A stretch of 64,000 bases of DNA from Desulfotruncus arcticus DSM 17038 (GTDB lineage Bacteria; Bacillota; Desulfotomaculia; Desulfotomaculales; Desulfallaceae): the NCBI RefSeq assembly GCF_900113335.1, contig NZ_FOOX01000015.1, positions 1 to 64,000 of the forward strand, in the 5' to 3' direction. The notes beneath the pieces were generated by a model. That model saw only the letters and a list, made by a program, of their open reading frames with translations, was not told the origin of the DNA and did no database searches. This document shows, one piece after another, positions 9,247 through 16,258 of this stretch; positions within the stretch are counted from its first letter, which is position 1; the number at the start of each line of letters is the position of its first letter. The position numbers and the translations under genes were made by a program.

Positions 9247-9257
9247 GGAGGATATAA

Positions 9258-10112
9258 TTGATCATGGGCGATAAACGATACAGCGCATCGGAATTAATGG
9301 CTATAACCACCGCCAAGGAATTTAAAGACTGGGAAGTCGCCTTTGTAGGCATCGGCATCCCCCTGGTGGCCGGGATCACCGCCAAGCGGTTTCATGCTCC
9401 CAACCTGAATATTGTGTATGAATCCGGCTGCATCGGGCCGCAAAAATACCGGGTGGATTTTAACGTCGGGGATTCTTCGGCGGCGGATGGCGCACTGTGT
9501 CTCACCTCGGAGTGGCGCGTATTCAGCGACATGCAGTGCGGGTACTACGATGTGGGGGTACTTGGCGCGGCTCAGGTGGATAAATACGGCAACCTTAACA
9601 CTACCGCCATTTTGGGCGAGCAAGACTACCAATCCCCCAAAGTACGCCTGCCGGGCAGCGGTGGCGGCAACGACATCGGCTCAAATATCGGACGGGTCGT
9701 GGTGATGCTCAGACTGGAGCCGCTGAGGTTCGCGGAAAAGGTGGATTACCTTACCACGCCCGGCTTTCTGGACGGCAGCCCGGATGCCAGGAAAAAAGCC
9801 GGCTTGTTGGGTAGCGGTCCTGTCGCTGTAGTCACTGACAAGGCGTTATTTAGATTTGACCCGCAAACCCATGAAATGTACCTGGATACCGTCTACCCCG
9901 GTGTAGACGTTGGGGAAATTAAAGCGCTGGTGGGCTGGGATTTAAAAATTGCTCCGCAATTAAAAACCGCTTCCGAGCCGACGGAGGAGGAACTGGCGGC
10001 CGTCCGGGCGGCTGATCCGGCCAACCTGATCATGGGTGGGGCCGCGGCCAGGAAAGGTTTATCCGGACTGGATGAATATATTGAAATTACCGTTAAAAAT
10101 TCAGGAAAATAA
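9258..10112 (+). CDS. Class I CoA-transferase, subunit B (GctB-like)
   Basis: A 284-aa beta subunit. The catalytic glutamate of this family is visible in NIVYESGCIG, followed by the glycine-rich LPGSGGGNDIGSNIGRVVVML. The Glu forms the glutamyl-CoA thioester intermediate. Start is TTG 9258 with AGGAGG (9246-9251) 6 bases before it; ATG 9264 is the alternative at 12 bases. The 11-base gap to subunit A and shared polarity show one transcript. A hairpin at 10144 ends the operon. Confidence 0.92.
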   Translation: MIMGDKRYSASELMAITTAKEFKDWEVAFVGIGIPLVAGITAKRFHAPNLNIVYESGCIGPQKYRVDFNVGDSSAADGALCLTSEWRVFSDMQCGYYDVGVLGAAQVDKYGNLNTTAILGEQDYQSPKVRLPGSGGGNDIGSNIGRVVVMLRLEPLRFAEKVDYLTTPGFLDGSPDARKKAGLLGSGPVAVVTDKALFRFDPQTHEMYLDTVYPGVDVGEIKALVGWDLKIAPQLKTASEPTEEELAAVRAADPANLIMGGAAARKGLSGLDEYIEITVKNSGK

Positions 10113-10143
10113 TAAAGAAGTGAATATTATATAGCTTTCCATA

Positions 10144-10183
10144 CAATCAGCCAGGAGCTAGGCCCCTGGCTGATTGTTATTTG
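10144..10183. terminator. Terminator between convergent operons
   Basis: An 11-bp stem (AATCAGCCAGG with CCTGGCTGATT) is followed by a T-rich stretch. It separates the CoA-transferase genes from the convergent GntR gene. Confidence 0.65.
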
Positions 10184-10198
10184 TCCGGTTGTACGCGG

Positions 10199-10963
10199 CT
10201 AGTTGTTGCTAAAATGGCTGCCGGCCGGGCGGGTAATGTGAAAGCGGTATTTCTCACCCCGATACGCGGCAATTCTATATTCGGTTGGACGCCCGTCGGC
10301 GGTATATACAATAGTGGTTACCTGGAGTAAAGGATGGCCTGGTTTAATGTTTAATATTTTAGCTGTGCTCTTATCCGCCACAATTGATTCAAAGGACTGG
10401 GTCAGCATGGCAGGAGTCACGGTCGAGATATTCTTGTATAAATCGTAGGTTGAGAATGAATGTCCTTTTTGAATCTTTTCCTGAACCAGAGCCATCATTT
10501 CTTGGCCAATTGCTTGGGGGAAGTAGGAATTATAAATGACCAGCGGTTCGTCATCGCCAAGACCCAACAGGCAAACATGGGCGATATTGGATTGCAGGGG
10601 AATGGCCAAAATTGTAGCAAGATTGAAATCCGCGGAAATAATATGGCATGACAGGCACTTGGTTGAAGGTTTGATTCCTTTCCGGTGCAGGGTTTCTTCG
10701 AAAGGGGTGACCGTAATTAGTTCCTGATCCACCCCGGGGGTGGCCACAAAGGTGCCTTTGCCATGGCTCCTGTAAATAAGTCCTTCATTATCCAGTGCCG
10801 CCAGTGCCTGTCTTACGGTGATGCGACTGACTTTATAAATGTTGCATAACTCTTTTTCCGAAGGCAGCCGGTCAGTTGGCTTTAAATTTCCTTTCTTGAT
10901 CTCTTGCTTGATCAGTTCTTTGAGCTGTAGGTAAAGGGGCACGGATTTATCGTGTACAAGCAT
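10199..10963 (-). CDS. GntR-family regulator, HutC/UTRA subfamily
   Basis: The 254-aa protein has an N-terminal GntR winged helix (residues about 6-75: PLYLQLKELIKQEIKKGNL, LPSEKELCNIYKVSRITVRQALAAL, GKGTFV) and a C-terminal UTRA ligand domain (about 95-240, ending in YRGEKYRFHI). Members usually repress a nearby operon until a small metabolite binds. The gene is divergent from the C26 hydrolase gene. A palindrome ATAACATGTTAT-type site occurs in its promoter region and twice more nearby (11018-11031, 11154-11169, 13777-13792), which suggests it controls itself, the hydrolase/permease genes and the AtuA/DUF4387 pair. Confidence 0.93.
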   Translation of the reverse strand: MLVHDKSVPLYLQLKELIKQEIKKGNLKPTDRLPSEKELCNIYKVSRITVRQALAALDNEGLIYRSHGKGTFVATPGVDQELITVTPFEETLHRKGIKPSTKCLSCHIISADFNLATILAIPLQSNIAHVCLLGLGDDEPLVIYNSYFPQAIGQEMMALVQEKIQKGHSFSTYDLYKNISTVTPAMLTQSFESIVADKSTAKILNIKPGHPLLQVTTIVYTADGRPTEYRIAAYRGEKYRFHITRPAGSHFSNN

Positions 10964-11017
10964 TTTTAATCTCCTTTGCCGCGGTAATTATAATCGATAA
11001 ATAGTGCTTATATCAAG

Positions 11018-11031
11018 AATATAACATGTTG
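11018..11031. promoter_or_regulatory. Candidate GntR operator, partial site
   Basis: AATATAACATGTTG keeps the ATAACATGTT core of the full sites at 11154 and 13777 but loses one arm. It lies 55 bases upstream of the GntR start, a fitting place for autoregulation. Confidence 0.5.
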
Positions 11032-11153
11032 GTTGTTCTTCAACAATATGTGGATTTGCATCCCGTCCGGGAGATCAATTAAAAAAAGTTTCTTTATAAA
11101 AAATTTTTTGAAAAAGGGAAGGGAAATAAAAATTTATATCGAATTGAACATAA

Positions 11154-11169
11154 TTATAACATGTTATAA
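11154..11169. promoter_or_regulatory. Candidate GntR operator, full palindrome
   Basis: TTATAACATGTTATAA is a perfect 16-bp palindrome about 100 bases before the hydrolase gene. The identical 16-mer recurs at 13777-13792. HutC-type GntR repressors bind AT-rich palindromes of this kind. Confidence 0.7.
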
Positions 11170-11263
11170 CCAATATTGCCATCTTGGTGGCGGCATCTAA
11201 AGTGTGGTATTTAAAGGAAACGTTGGACGATGTTATTAAATTGGGCCTGACAACAAGCGCTAT

Positions 11264-12037
11264 TTGAGAAAGGAGGTGTTAAAAATCGGCGTTAAGCTTG
11301 TTAAGGTTGGTATAACAACTGGTTGGGAGAAAAATATGCTTGTACCCGGGTGGTCTCTGATTTATACCGTCAGAGGGTGCCTGGAAGCGGTGGAAAAAGC
11401 CGGGGGAGTGCCTTTGCTGCTGCCAGTGGCGAACAATCAATCCACCCGGCAAGAGGTTCTGACAAGTATTGACGCGCTGATCGTCAGCGGAGAAGTGCTC
11501 AGTGTTAAGCGTAATGTATTAAAAGGTGGTAACCCGAAAGATTTGTCGGCCCAAAACCCGCTCCGGTTTGCCAATGAAAGTGCCTACATTCTTGGCGCGC
11601 TGGAACGGAATATGCCTATTTTGGGAATCTGCCGCGGTTTGCAGGTTTTGAACATTGTATGTGGCGGTTCCATGTTTTTGGATGATATCCACCACCTACC
11701 GGGCAGGAGCAATGTTCAACACCACCAGGGAGACAAACCGCCATCGGAAACCGTACACGAGGTGGTGTTTACGCCCGACACTGTGCTGACCGAACTTACG
11801 GGTATCAATAAGGCCAGGGTTAACAGTTTCCACCGTCAGGCGGTAAAAGAACCTCCGTCAGACTTCCGGGTGATAGCCCGCGCCGATGACGGTATAATTG
11901 AGGGCATCGCCGGCACCCGGCGCGATTTCGTGGTTGGTGTTCAATTTCATCCGGAAGTGCTGCCTGATCCGGTCTGGGGCAAATTATTCAATGGTTTGAT
12001 TGAAGCCGGTAAAAGCTATCAGAAAGTGAACAAATAA
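11264..12037 (+). CDS. Class I glutamine amidotransferase-like hydrolase (peptidase C26, PuuD-like)
   Basis: About 250 aa. The triad is visible: nucleophile Cys in GICRGLQVLNIVCGG, then His and Glu in GVQFHPE. The N-terminal VGITTGWEKN and the GEVLSVKRN loop fit the gamma-glutamyl-GABA hydrolase branch, which cleaves gamma-glutamyl amides. The start is uncertain. TTG 11264 has no ribosome site, whereas a strong AGGAGGTG (11271-11278) is followed by no ATG/GTG/TTG at the right distance; an in-frame ATC at 11285 is 8 bases from AGGAGG. It precedes a TRAP-like permease by 22 bases. A link to GABA metabolism downstream is possible but not shown. Confidence 0.85.
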   Translation: MRKEVLKIGVKLVKVGITTGWEKNMLVPGWSLIYTVRGCLEAVEKAGGVPLLLPVANNQSTRQEVLTSIDALIVSGEVLSVKRNVLKGGNPKDLSAQNPLRFANESAYILGALERNMPILGICRGLQVLNIVCGGSMFLDDIHHLPGRSNVQHHQGDKPPSETVHEVVFTPDTVLTELTGINKARVNSFHRQAVKEPPSDFRVIARADDGIIEGIAGTRRDFVVGVQFHPEVLPDPVWGKLFNGLIEAGKSYQKVNK

Positions 12038-12059
12038 ACTTTGATTAGGAGGGATACAT

Positions 12060-13439
12060 ATGGGATCAGCACAGATGATCGGGCCGGTTCCGCTTGAAGT
12101 TTTCTGGTTGCTTGAATTGCTGATAGTAATTGCGGTAGTTTTTATAGCATTTAAGCGGCCCATTTACGAGGCCATGGCCATTGCCTTTGCTTTTACCATT
12201 GTGATGACCGGTCGCTATGACCTCTTTTGGATTAAACTTTTGGCCCCGACAACAAGCGGACTGTTTTACATCATTGTGGGTTTTCTGGTTTTTGCTTATA
12301 TTTTAGGGCAAACCAGGGTAGTTGATAAATTGATTAATGTAATCCTGGCCGCCGTGGGCGGTCTGCCCGGCGGGGCCGGATATGTTTCCCTGTTGGGCAG
12401 CTCCGCTATGGCCACCATGACCGGAACTGGTCCGGGAAATGTGGCCGCCACGGGTGTATTTACCATTCCGGCGATGATTAAAAGCGGTTTTCCCCGTCCC
12501 CTGGCGGCAACGGTAGAGATGTCGTCCAGTATGATGGGCAACCAGGTGGGGCCCGGCTTGAACCTGGTTTGTTTCGCCATATTAAGCGCCCTGTACCCCG
12601 ACCAATACTCACTGTCCACTTTTTGGCTCGGACTTTACGGAGTATTCGGCTGGCTCATTATTCATCGCTGGCTGACCTTGATTGGCTTTTGCAAATACTA
12701 TAAGGTTAAACCCATTCCCAAAGAAGAACGCCCCAAATTGTTGGATTCCTTAAGGGAAGGTTGGAAAGCGCTGCTGATTCCGGTTCTTATCCTTGGTCCG
12801 ATTATGATTGATTCACTGTTGAAAAATACGTTAATTAGCCGCTTCGGAGAAGCAGGGGCCAAAGCGTTTTCCGGTTCGGTGCTGCTCTTTACCGTGGGCC
12901 TGTGCACCGTATATGTCCTTATTATCGGCAGGAATTTAATCCCCGGCGGGTTTAATGTCTCCGGCATTTATACTATGTTCCGGGATAGTCTGAAAAGTGT
13001 GGTCCCGGTGTCCGCCACCATATACCTGGCCTATGCCATCGCCCTTATCTTCCAGGAAATAAAAATGGATGAAGTCATCCAGAGCTGGTTTCTTACCTTT
13101 GGTCTGGGCAAACTTGGATGGGCAATAATGGTGGTGGTATTTACCGCCTTCCTGGGGATGATTTTGCCCGGTTCCTCCCAGGTGGCCATTCTTGGCGGCG
13201 CTATTATCTCCACCGGTGCGGCAGTCGGCATTAATCCCTTTTTGGTAGCGGTGGTGCTCCCGGCGCTTACCGGTGTAATGGAAGGCATGACACCACCCCT
13301 GGCCCTGGCTATGTACACTGCGATGGGTATTGCCAAGTCGAAATTTTGGGAGACCGCCAAACTGGCCTATCTGTGGATATTTGGCCACTTCATTGTGACT
13401 TTGCTGTTATTGCTGGGGATTCTGCCGGTCTTAAGATAA
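12060..13439 (+). CDS. TRAP-type large permease subunit (DctM-like)
   Basis: A 459-aa membrane protein with about 11-12 hydrophobic segments. Its core GTGPGNVAATGVFTIPAM and following VEMSSSMMGNQVGPG align by eye with the fused TAXI permease at 6316 (NVVGTGTFTIPLM, VESCASSGGQLMPP). A second half repeats the pattern (ILPGSSQVAILGGAIISTGAA). Unlike that protein it lacks the small-subunit half. No receptor gene adjoins it; only an 87-aa two-helix protein follows. It may borrow the receptor at 4762 or use an unlinked one (inference). RBS is AGGAGGG. Confidence 0.8.
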   Translation: MGSAQMIGPVPLEVFWLLELLIVIAVVFIAFKRPIYEAMAIAFAFTIVMTGRYDLFWIKLLAPTTSGLFYIIVGFLVFAYILGQTRVVDKLINVILAAVGGLPGGAGYVSLLGSSAMATMTGTGPGNVAATGVFTIPAMIKSGFPRPLAATVEMSSSMMGNQVGPGLNLVCFAILSALYPDQYSLSTFWLGLYGVFGWLIIHRWLTLIGFCKYYKVKPIPKEERPKLLDSLREGWKALLIPVLILGPIMIDSLLKNTLISRFGEAGAKAFSGSVLLFTVGLCTVYVLIIGRNLIPGGFNVSGIYTMFRDSLKSVVPVSATIYLAYAIALIFQEIKMDEVIQSWFLTFGLGKLGWAIMVVVFTAFLGMILPGSSQVAILGGAIISTGAAVGINPFLVAVVLPALTGVMEGMTPPLALAMYTAMGIAKSKFWETAKLAYLWIFGHFIVTLLLLLGILPVLR

Positions 13440-13464
13440 ATTTGTTGCGGGTGAGGTGTTAAAT

Positions 13465-13728
13465 GTGAAAAAGCAATTAGAAAACCTGTTAAGCAACCTG
13501 TTCGGTATTTTCATAATTGTGGCAATCTGTATTGGCGCGGTGGCTGCACTTATGTTTGCCGTTGGATTTATTGCCGGTGAACCGGCGGGGGCAAATATGG
13601 CCCTGCTGGGGAAAAAGATCCTGGATTATGGGATCAAAATCGCCGCCGTGGGTGTGCTCTGTGGGTTGATTAATTTTTACACCTGCGGAGAGCATGAACT
13701 TACTTTAAAAAATACCGACCAAGAATAA
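13465..13728 (+). CDS. Small two-helix membrane protein paired with the permease
   Basis: An 87-aa protein starting at GTG 13465, with GAGGTG 6 bases before it. It has two hydrophobic segments (about residues 12-35 and 48-68) and a short charged tail. No family is recognised. Sitting 25 bases after the DctM-like permease, it could replace the missing small TRAP subunit, although DctQ proteins are about twice as long with four helices. Confidence 0.7.
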   Translation: MKKQLENLLSNLFGIFIIVAICIGAVAALMFAVGFIAGEPAGANMALLGKKILDYGIKIAAVGVLCGLINFYTCGEHELTLKNTDQE

Positions 13729-13776
13729 ATAACAAGCAGGAATAGGTAAATCAATGCCGAAGCATAAATAAAGAGG

Positions 13777-13792
13777 TTATAACATGTTATAA
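13777..13792. promoter_or_regulatory. Candidate GntR operator before the AtuA-family gene
   Basis: This is the second exact copy of TTATAACATGTTATAA, 38 bases upstream of the AtuA-family start. It overlaps an AT-rich stretch (AAATACTATACT) that could be the -10 region, so a bound repressor would block the promoter. Confidence 0.7.
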
Positions 13793-13829
13793 ATACTATA
13801 CTATGAATACTATGGAGGAAGGGACAATT

Positions 13830-15194
13830 ATGAGCGCCAAATCACTATCATTTTTGTGTCCTAACGGGCACCTGGGCTTTGCGCCGATCAAAACCGGCAG
13901 TTTCTACCGCGGTATCAGCCAAAAACCTGATTTTATCCTGGCGGACTCGGGCAGTGATGATATCGGCCCGGTTCCCCTGGGTGTGGATATCTGCGCCAGT
14001 CCGCTGCAGTGGCAAAAGCACGACCTGGAGGTAATGCTGGTCGAGGCCCGTAAACTTGGGGTGCCAATGATTATCGGTTCCGCCGGAGATACGGGAACCA
14101 ACAGCCGGGTGGATATGTACGTGGAAATTATCAAAGAATTGGCCCGCAAGCACAAAATCCCCCCATTTAAATTGGGTTACTTTTACTCGGAATTGGGCCG
14201 GGATTACCTGGTGCGAAAAATACAAAACGGCCAGGTGCTTAAAGGGCTGGACGGGCGACCGGACCTGACTGTGGAGGATATTGAAAAAACCGACCGGGTG
14301 GTGGCCGTGGCCGGCGTTCATCCTTATATCAAACTGTTGGAGATGGGCGCCGATGTAATTATCGGCGGGCGCTCCAGCGATTGCGCGATATTTGCCGCAC
14401 CCGCGCTACGGACCGGTTTTCCCGAAGAACTTTGCTACTATCTCGGTAAAGTAATGGAATGCGCCTCTTTCTGCTGCGAACCTTACGGCGGCAAAGAAAC
14501 TATCATTGGCACCATTACCGGAGAAGACGTCAAGGTAACAGCCATGCATCCCGAACAGCGCTGCACCGTGGCCTCCGTGGCCGGGCACGCCATGTATGAA
14601 AGATCAAATCCTTATTATGAGTATGTAGCCGGCGGCATGCTGGACATGAGCAATTGCAAGTATGAGCAGCATGATGAAAAAACCTGCCGGATTACCGGCC
14701 CGAAATTCGTCCCGGCGGATGAATTAAGGGTTAAGATCGAGGGGGCCGGCAAGGTGGGTGAAAGATACGTCGGCATTGCCGGTATCCGCGACCCCTATAC
14801 CATTCAGCACATCGACAAGGTCATCGAGTGGGCCCGGCAGCAAGCGGTGGAAAGGTTCGGTGATACCGGTTATGAGCTGCACTACCGGGTGTTTGGCAAA
14901 AACGGCGTTATGGGCGATCTGGAGCCGGTCAAAGAAATCCGGTCCCATGAGCTGTGCGTGGTTGTGGAAGGCATTGCTCCGACCGGGGAAATGGCCCACG
15001 AAGTGTGCATGACCGGCACCAGGCAAATGTTTTATGCCAGGTTGCCCGAGGTGAAGGGAACCGCCGGCGGGGTGGCTTTTGTCCTGGATGAAGTGCTGCC
15101 GGCCAGTCCGGCCTGCGCCTGGACCATGAACCACACCGTGCCCGTGGCTGATCCCATGGAACTGTTTAAAACCAATTTAATTGAAGTCAAGTAG
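13830..15194 (+). CDS. AtuA-family (DUF1446) protein
   Basis: A 454-aa protein; ATG 13830 is chosen because GGAGGAAGGG (13814-13823) precedes it, not the ATG at 13803. DUF1446 signatures are the N-terminal DSGSDDIGPVPLG, GSAGDTGTNSRVDMY, and GADVIIGGRSSDCAIFAAPAL. AtuA is required for acyclic terpene use in Pseudomonas, but most members have no assigned reaction. It is followed 13 bases later by DUF4387, its usual partner, and preceded by a GntR-type operator. No terpene-specific genes (acyl-CoA dehydrogenases, biotin carboxylases) are near, so the substrate here is probably different. Confidence 0.88.
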   Translation: MSAKSLSFLCPNGHLGFAPIKTGSFYRGISQKPDFILADSGSDDIGPVPLGVDICASPLQWQKHDLEVMLVEARKLGVPMIIGSAGDTGTNSRVDMYVEIIKELARKHKIPPFKLGYFYSELGRDYLVRKIQNGQVLKGLDGRPDLTVEDIEKTDRVVAVAGVHPYIKLLEMGADVIIGGRSSDCAIFAAPALRTGFPEELCYYLGKVMECASFCCEPYGGKETIIGTITGEDVKVTAMHPEQRCTVASVAGHAMYERSNPYYEYVAGGMLDMSNCKYEQHDEKTCRITGPKFVPADELRVKIEGAGKVGERYVGIAGIRDPYTIQHIDKVIEWARQQAVERFGDTGYELHYRVFGKNGVMGDLEPVKEIRSHELCVVVEGIAPTGEMAHEVCMTGTRQMFYARLPEVKGTAGGVAFVLDEVLPASPACAWTMNHTVPVADPMELFKTNLIEVK

Positions 15195-15207
15195 TGGGGG
15201 GACGGAA

Positions 15208-15531
15208 ATGAAAACCAAAAAGCTGGCCGAACTGGCTAAAACCATAAGAAGCAAAAACGCAGGAACAGATAAGATTACCTTCGATATTATCTTTCGGGAA
15301 AAGGAAAATTACGAACTGGTCAAAAAAAGCGGGGCATTAACCAAAGAAACGATCTGCCGAATTTACGGTATCAGTGAAAACAGAATTACTGATTTCGTTG
15401 AATTTGACCCGGCATATGCGATCAAATTTACCATTTACCGCGACCGGCCCAGCGGCAGCCCCGGTGAAGGGGACATCTTCGGGTGTCAGCAATATCCGCC
15501 TCTCTTAGATATTGAGATACCAATGAATTAA
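15208..15531 (+). CDS. DUF4387 protein, partner of the AtuA-family protein
   Basis: A 107-aa protein starting at ATG 15208 after GGGGGACGG. The pattern LAKTIRSKNAGTDKITFDIIF, ALTKETICRIYGI and the terminal DIFGCQQYPPLLDIEIP match DUF4387, which occurs next to or fused with AtuA/DUF1446. It has no membrane segment. Probably it acts in one complex with the upstream protein; the reaction is unknown. Confidence 0.88.
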   Translation: MKTKKLAELAKTIRSKNAGTDKITFDIIFREKENYELVKKSGALTKETICRIYGISENRITDFVEFDPAYAIKFTIYRDRPSGSPGEGDIFGCQQYPPLLDIEIPMN

Positions 15532-15570
15532 TAGCTTGTGCTGTTAAGGCTATTATTGGAGGAGCCAGGG

Positions 15571-15690
15571 TTGACCGGCAAAAACAGTAACAATGCTAAC
15601 AAGCTAAACCTCCTGGTTCCACTTCTTGACAACTTCCCGGTCGGGAAGTATTATTTAATTAAAGTTATCTTTATTAATTGGGAATACTAA
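15571..15690 (+). CDS. Possible 39-aa ORF
   Basis: TTG 15571 follows GGAGGAG (15559-15565) and opens a 39-codon frame ending at TAA 15688-15690. The peptide has a hydrophobic middle (LNLLVPLLDNFPVGKYYLIK). It runs through the hairpin at 15632-15649, which argues against it. No homologue is known to me. Confidence 0.25.
   Translation: MTGKNSNNANKLNLLVPLLDNFPVGKYYLIKVIFINWEY
15632..15660 (+). terminator. Hairpin after the AtuA/DUF4387 operon
   Basis: ACTTCCCG and CGGGAAGT pair around GT, followed by ATTATTTAATT. It is a plausible terminator, though the T-run is interrupted. Confidence 0.5.
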
Positions 15691-15736
15691 AACTGAGGAA
15701 CGGCGTGAGTGCCTCACCTAAACCGGGGCTTTACAG

Positions 15737-15777
15737 GTTTCCCAGGGTGCCGTAAACACCCTGGGAAACGCTATTTT
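15737..15777 (+). terminator. Strong hairpin, likely terminator
   Basis: A perfect 13-bp stem (GTTTCCCAGGGTG with its complement, loop of 7) is followed by GCTATTTT. It would stop any transcript reading on from the DUF4387 gene before the sigma-54 promoter region. Confidence 0.65.
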
Positions 15778-15984
15778 ACCACATTTTTCCCTAAATAGCT
15801 AATTTATTACTTTCTTGCCCTTAGTTCCAATTTCCCCACATTATCGAGAACATACCTCCGACCCTTGATCTGCGACCCAAAAGTGGAAGTGTGTCCCCTT
15901 TCCTGTTTTACCAAAAGAATTTTGTTTAATTTTTTGATTAAATGCCGAAATTTAAAAGATTTTGATCGTATACATCGAATTATT

Positions 15985-16046
15985 ATTGCAATGGGATGCA
16001 ATCTAGCATTATTTGATTCCTATTTGCATTGGATGAATGCATTGCA
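15985..16046. promoter_or_regulatory. Candidate upstream activator sites for a sigma-54 activator
   Basis: ATTGCA-N6-TGCAAT (15985-16002) and TGCAT-N7-ATGCA followed by TTGCA (16025-16046) are inverted repeats of one core. They lie about 100-160 bases before the -24 element at 16148, the normal range for enhancer sites. The activator gene at 17782 is the obvious candidate to bind them. Confidence 0.45.
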
Positions 16047-16146
16047 CTCAGGAGCCGTGTTAAAAAATTATTATAGTTATGATTCTGTTCTGCATCATGT
16101 TTTTTGTATACATTTTTCAAAACATTTGTAATTGTACAACCTTCAA

Positions 16147-16163
16147 TTGGCCTGAAATTTGCG
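16147..16163 (+). promoter_or_regulatory. Sigma-54 (-24/-12) promoter of the APC permease
   Basis: TTGGCCTGAAATTTGCG keeps TGGC and TTGC with exactly 7 bases between them (GG-N10-GC), the sigma-54 spacing. It lies about 95 bases before the permease start. Confidence 0.7.
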
Positions 16164-16258
16164 TAAGGTTATCACCATGTTTTAAGAATTTCTTTGTAAA
16201 GGGGGTTTGGTTAATTTTTGCAATATTAATAAATATCTAATTTTAAGGAGGTTAATGT

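Larger units (their letters stand above)
10964..11263. other. Divergent promoter region of the GntR regulator and the C26 hydrolase
   Basis: This 300-base AT-rich gap contains a partial and a full copy of the ATAACATGTT palindrome. No ORF with a ribosome site is seen in it. Confidence 0.6.
15532..16258. other. 727-bp intergenic region with hairpins and sigma-54 control sites
   Basis: It contains two terminator-like hairpins (15632, 15737), a possible 39-codon ORF (15571-15690), TGCA-rich inverted repeats (15985-16046) and a -24/-12 promoter (16147). An ORF across 15807-16001 on the minus strand has no ribosome site and no recognised family. Confidence 0.6.

Noticed and set aside
15807..16001. 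Minus-strand ORF of 64 codons, possibly a transposase remnant
   Set aside because: The sequence (KFRHLIKKLNKILLVKQERG) suggests nothing definite, has no ribosome site and overlaps likely regulatory repeats.
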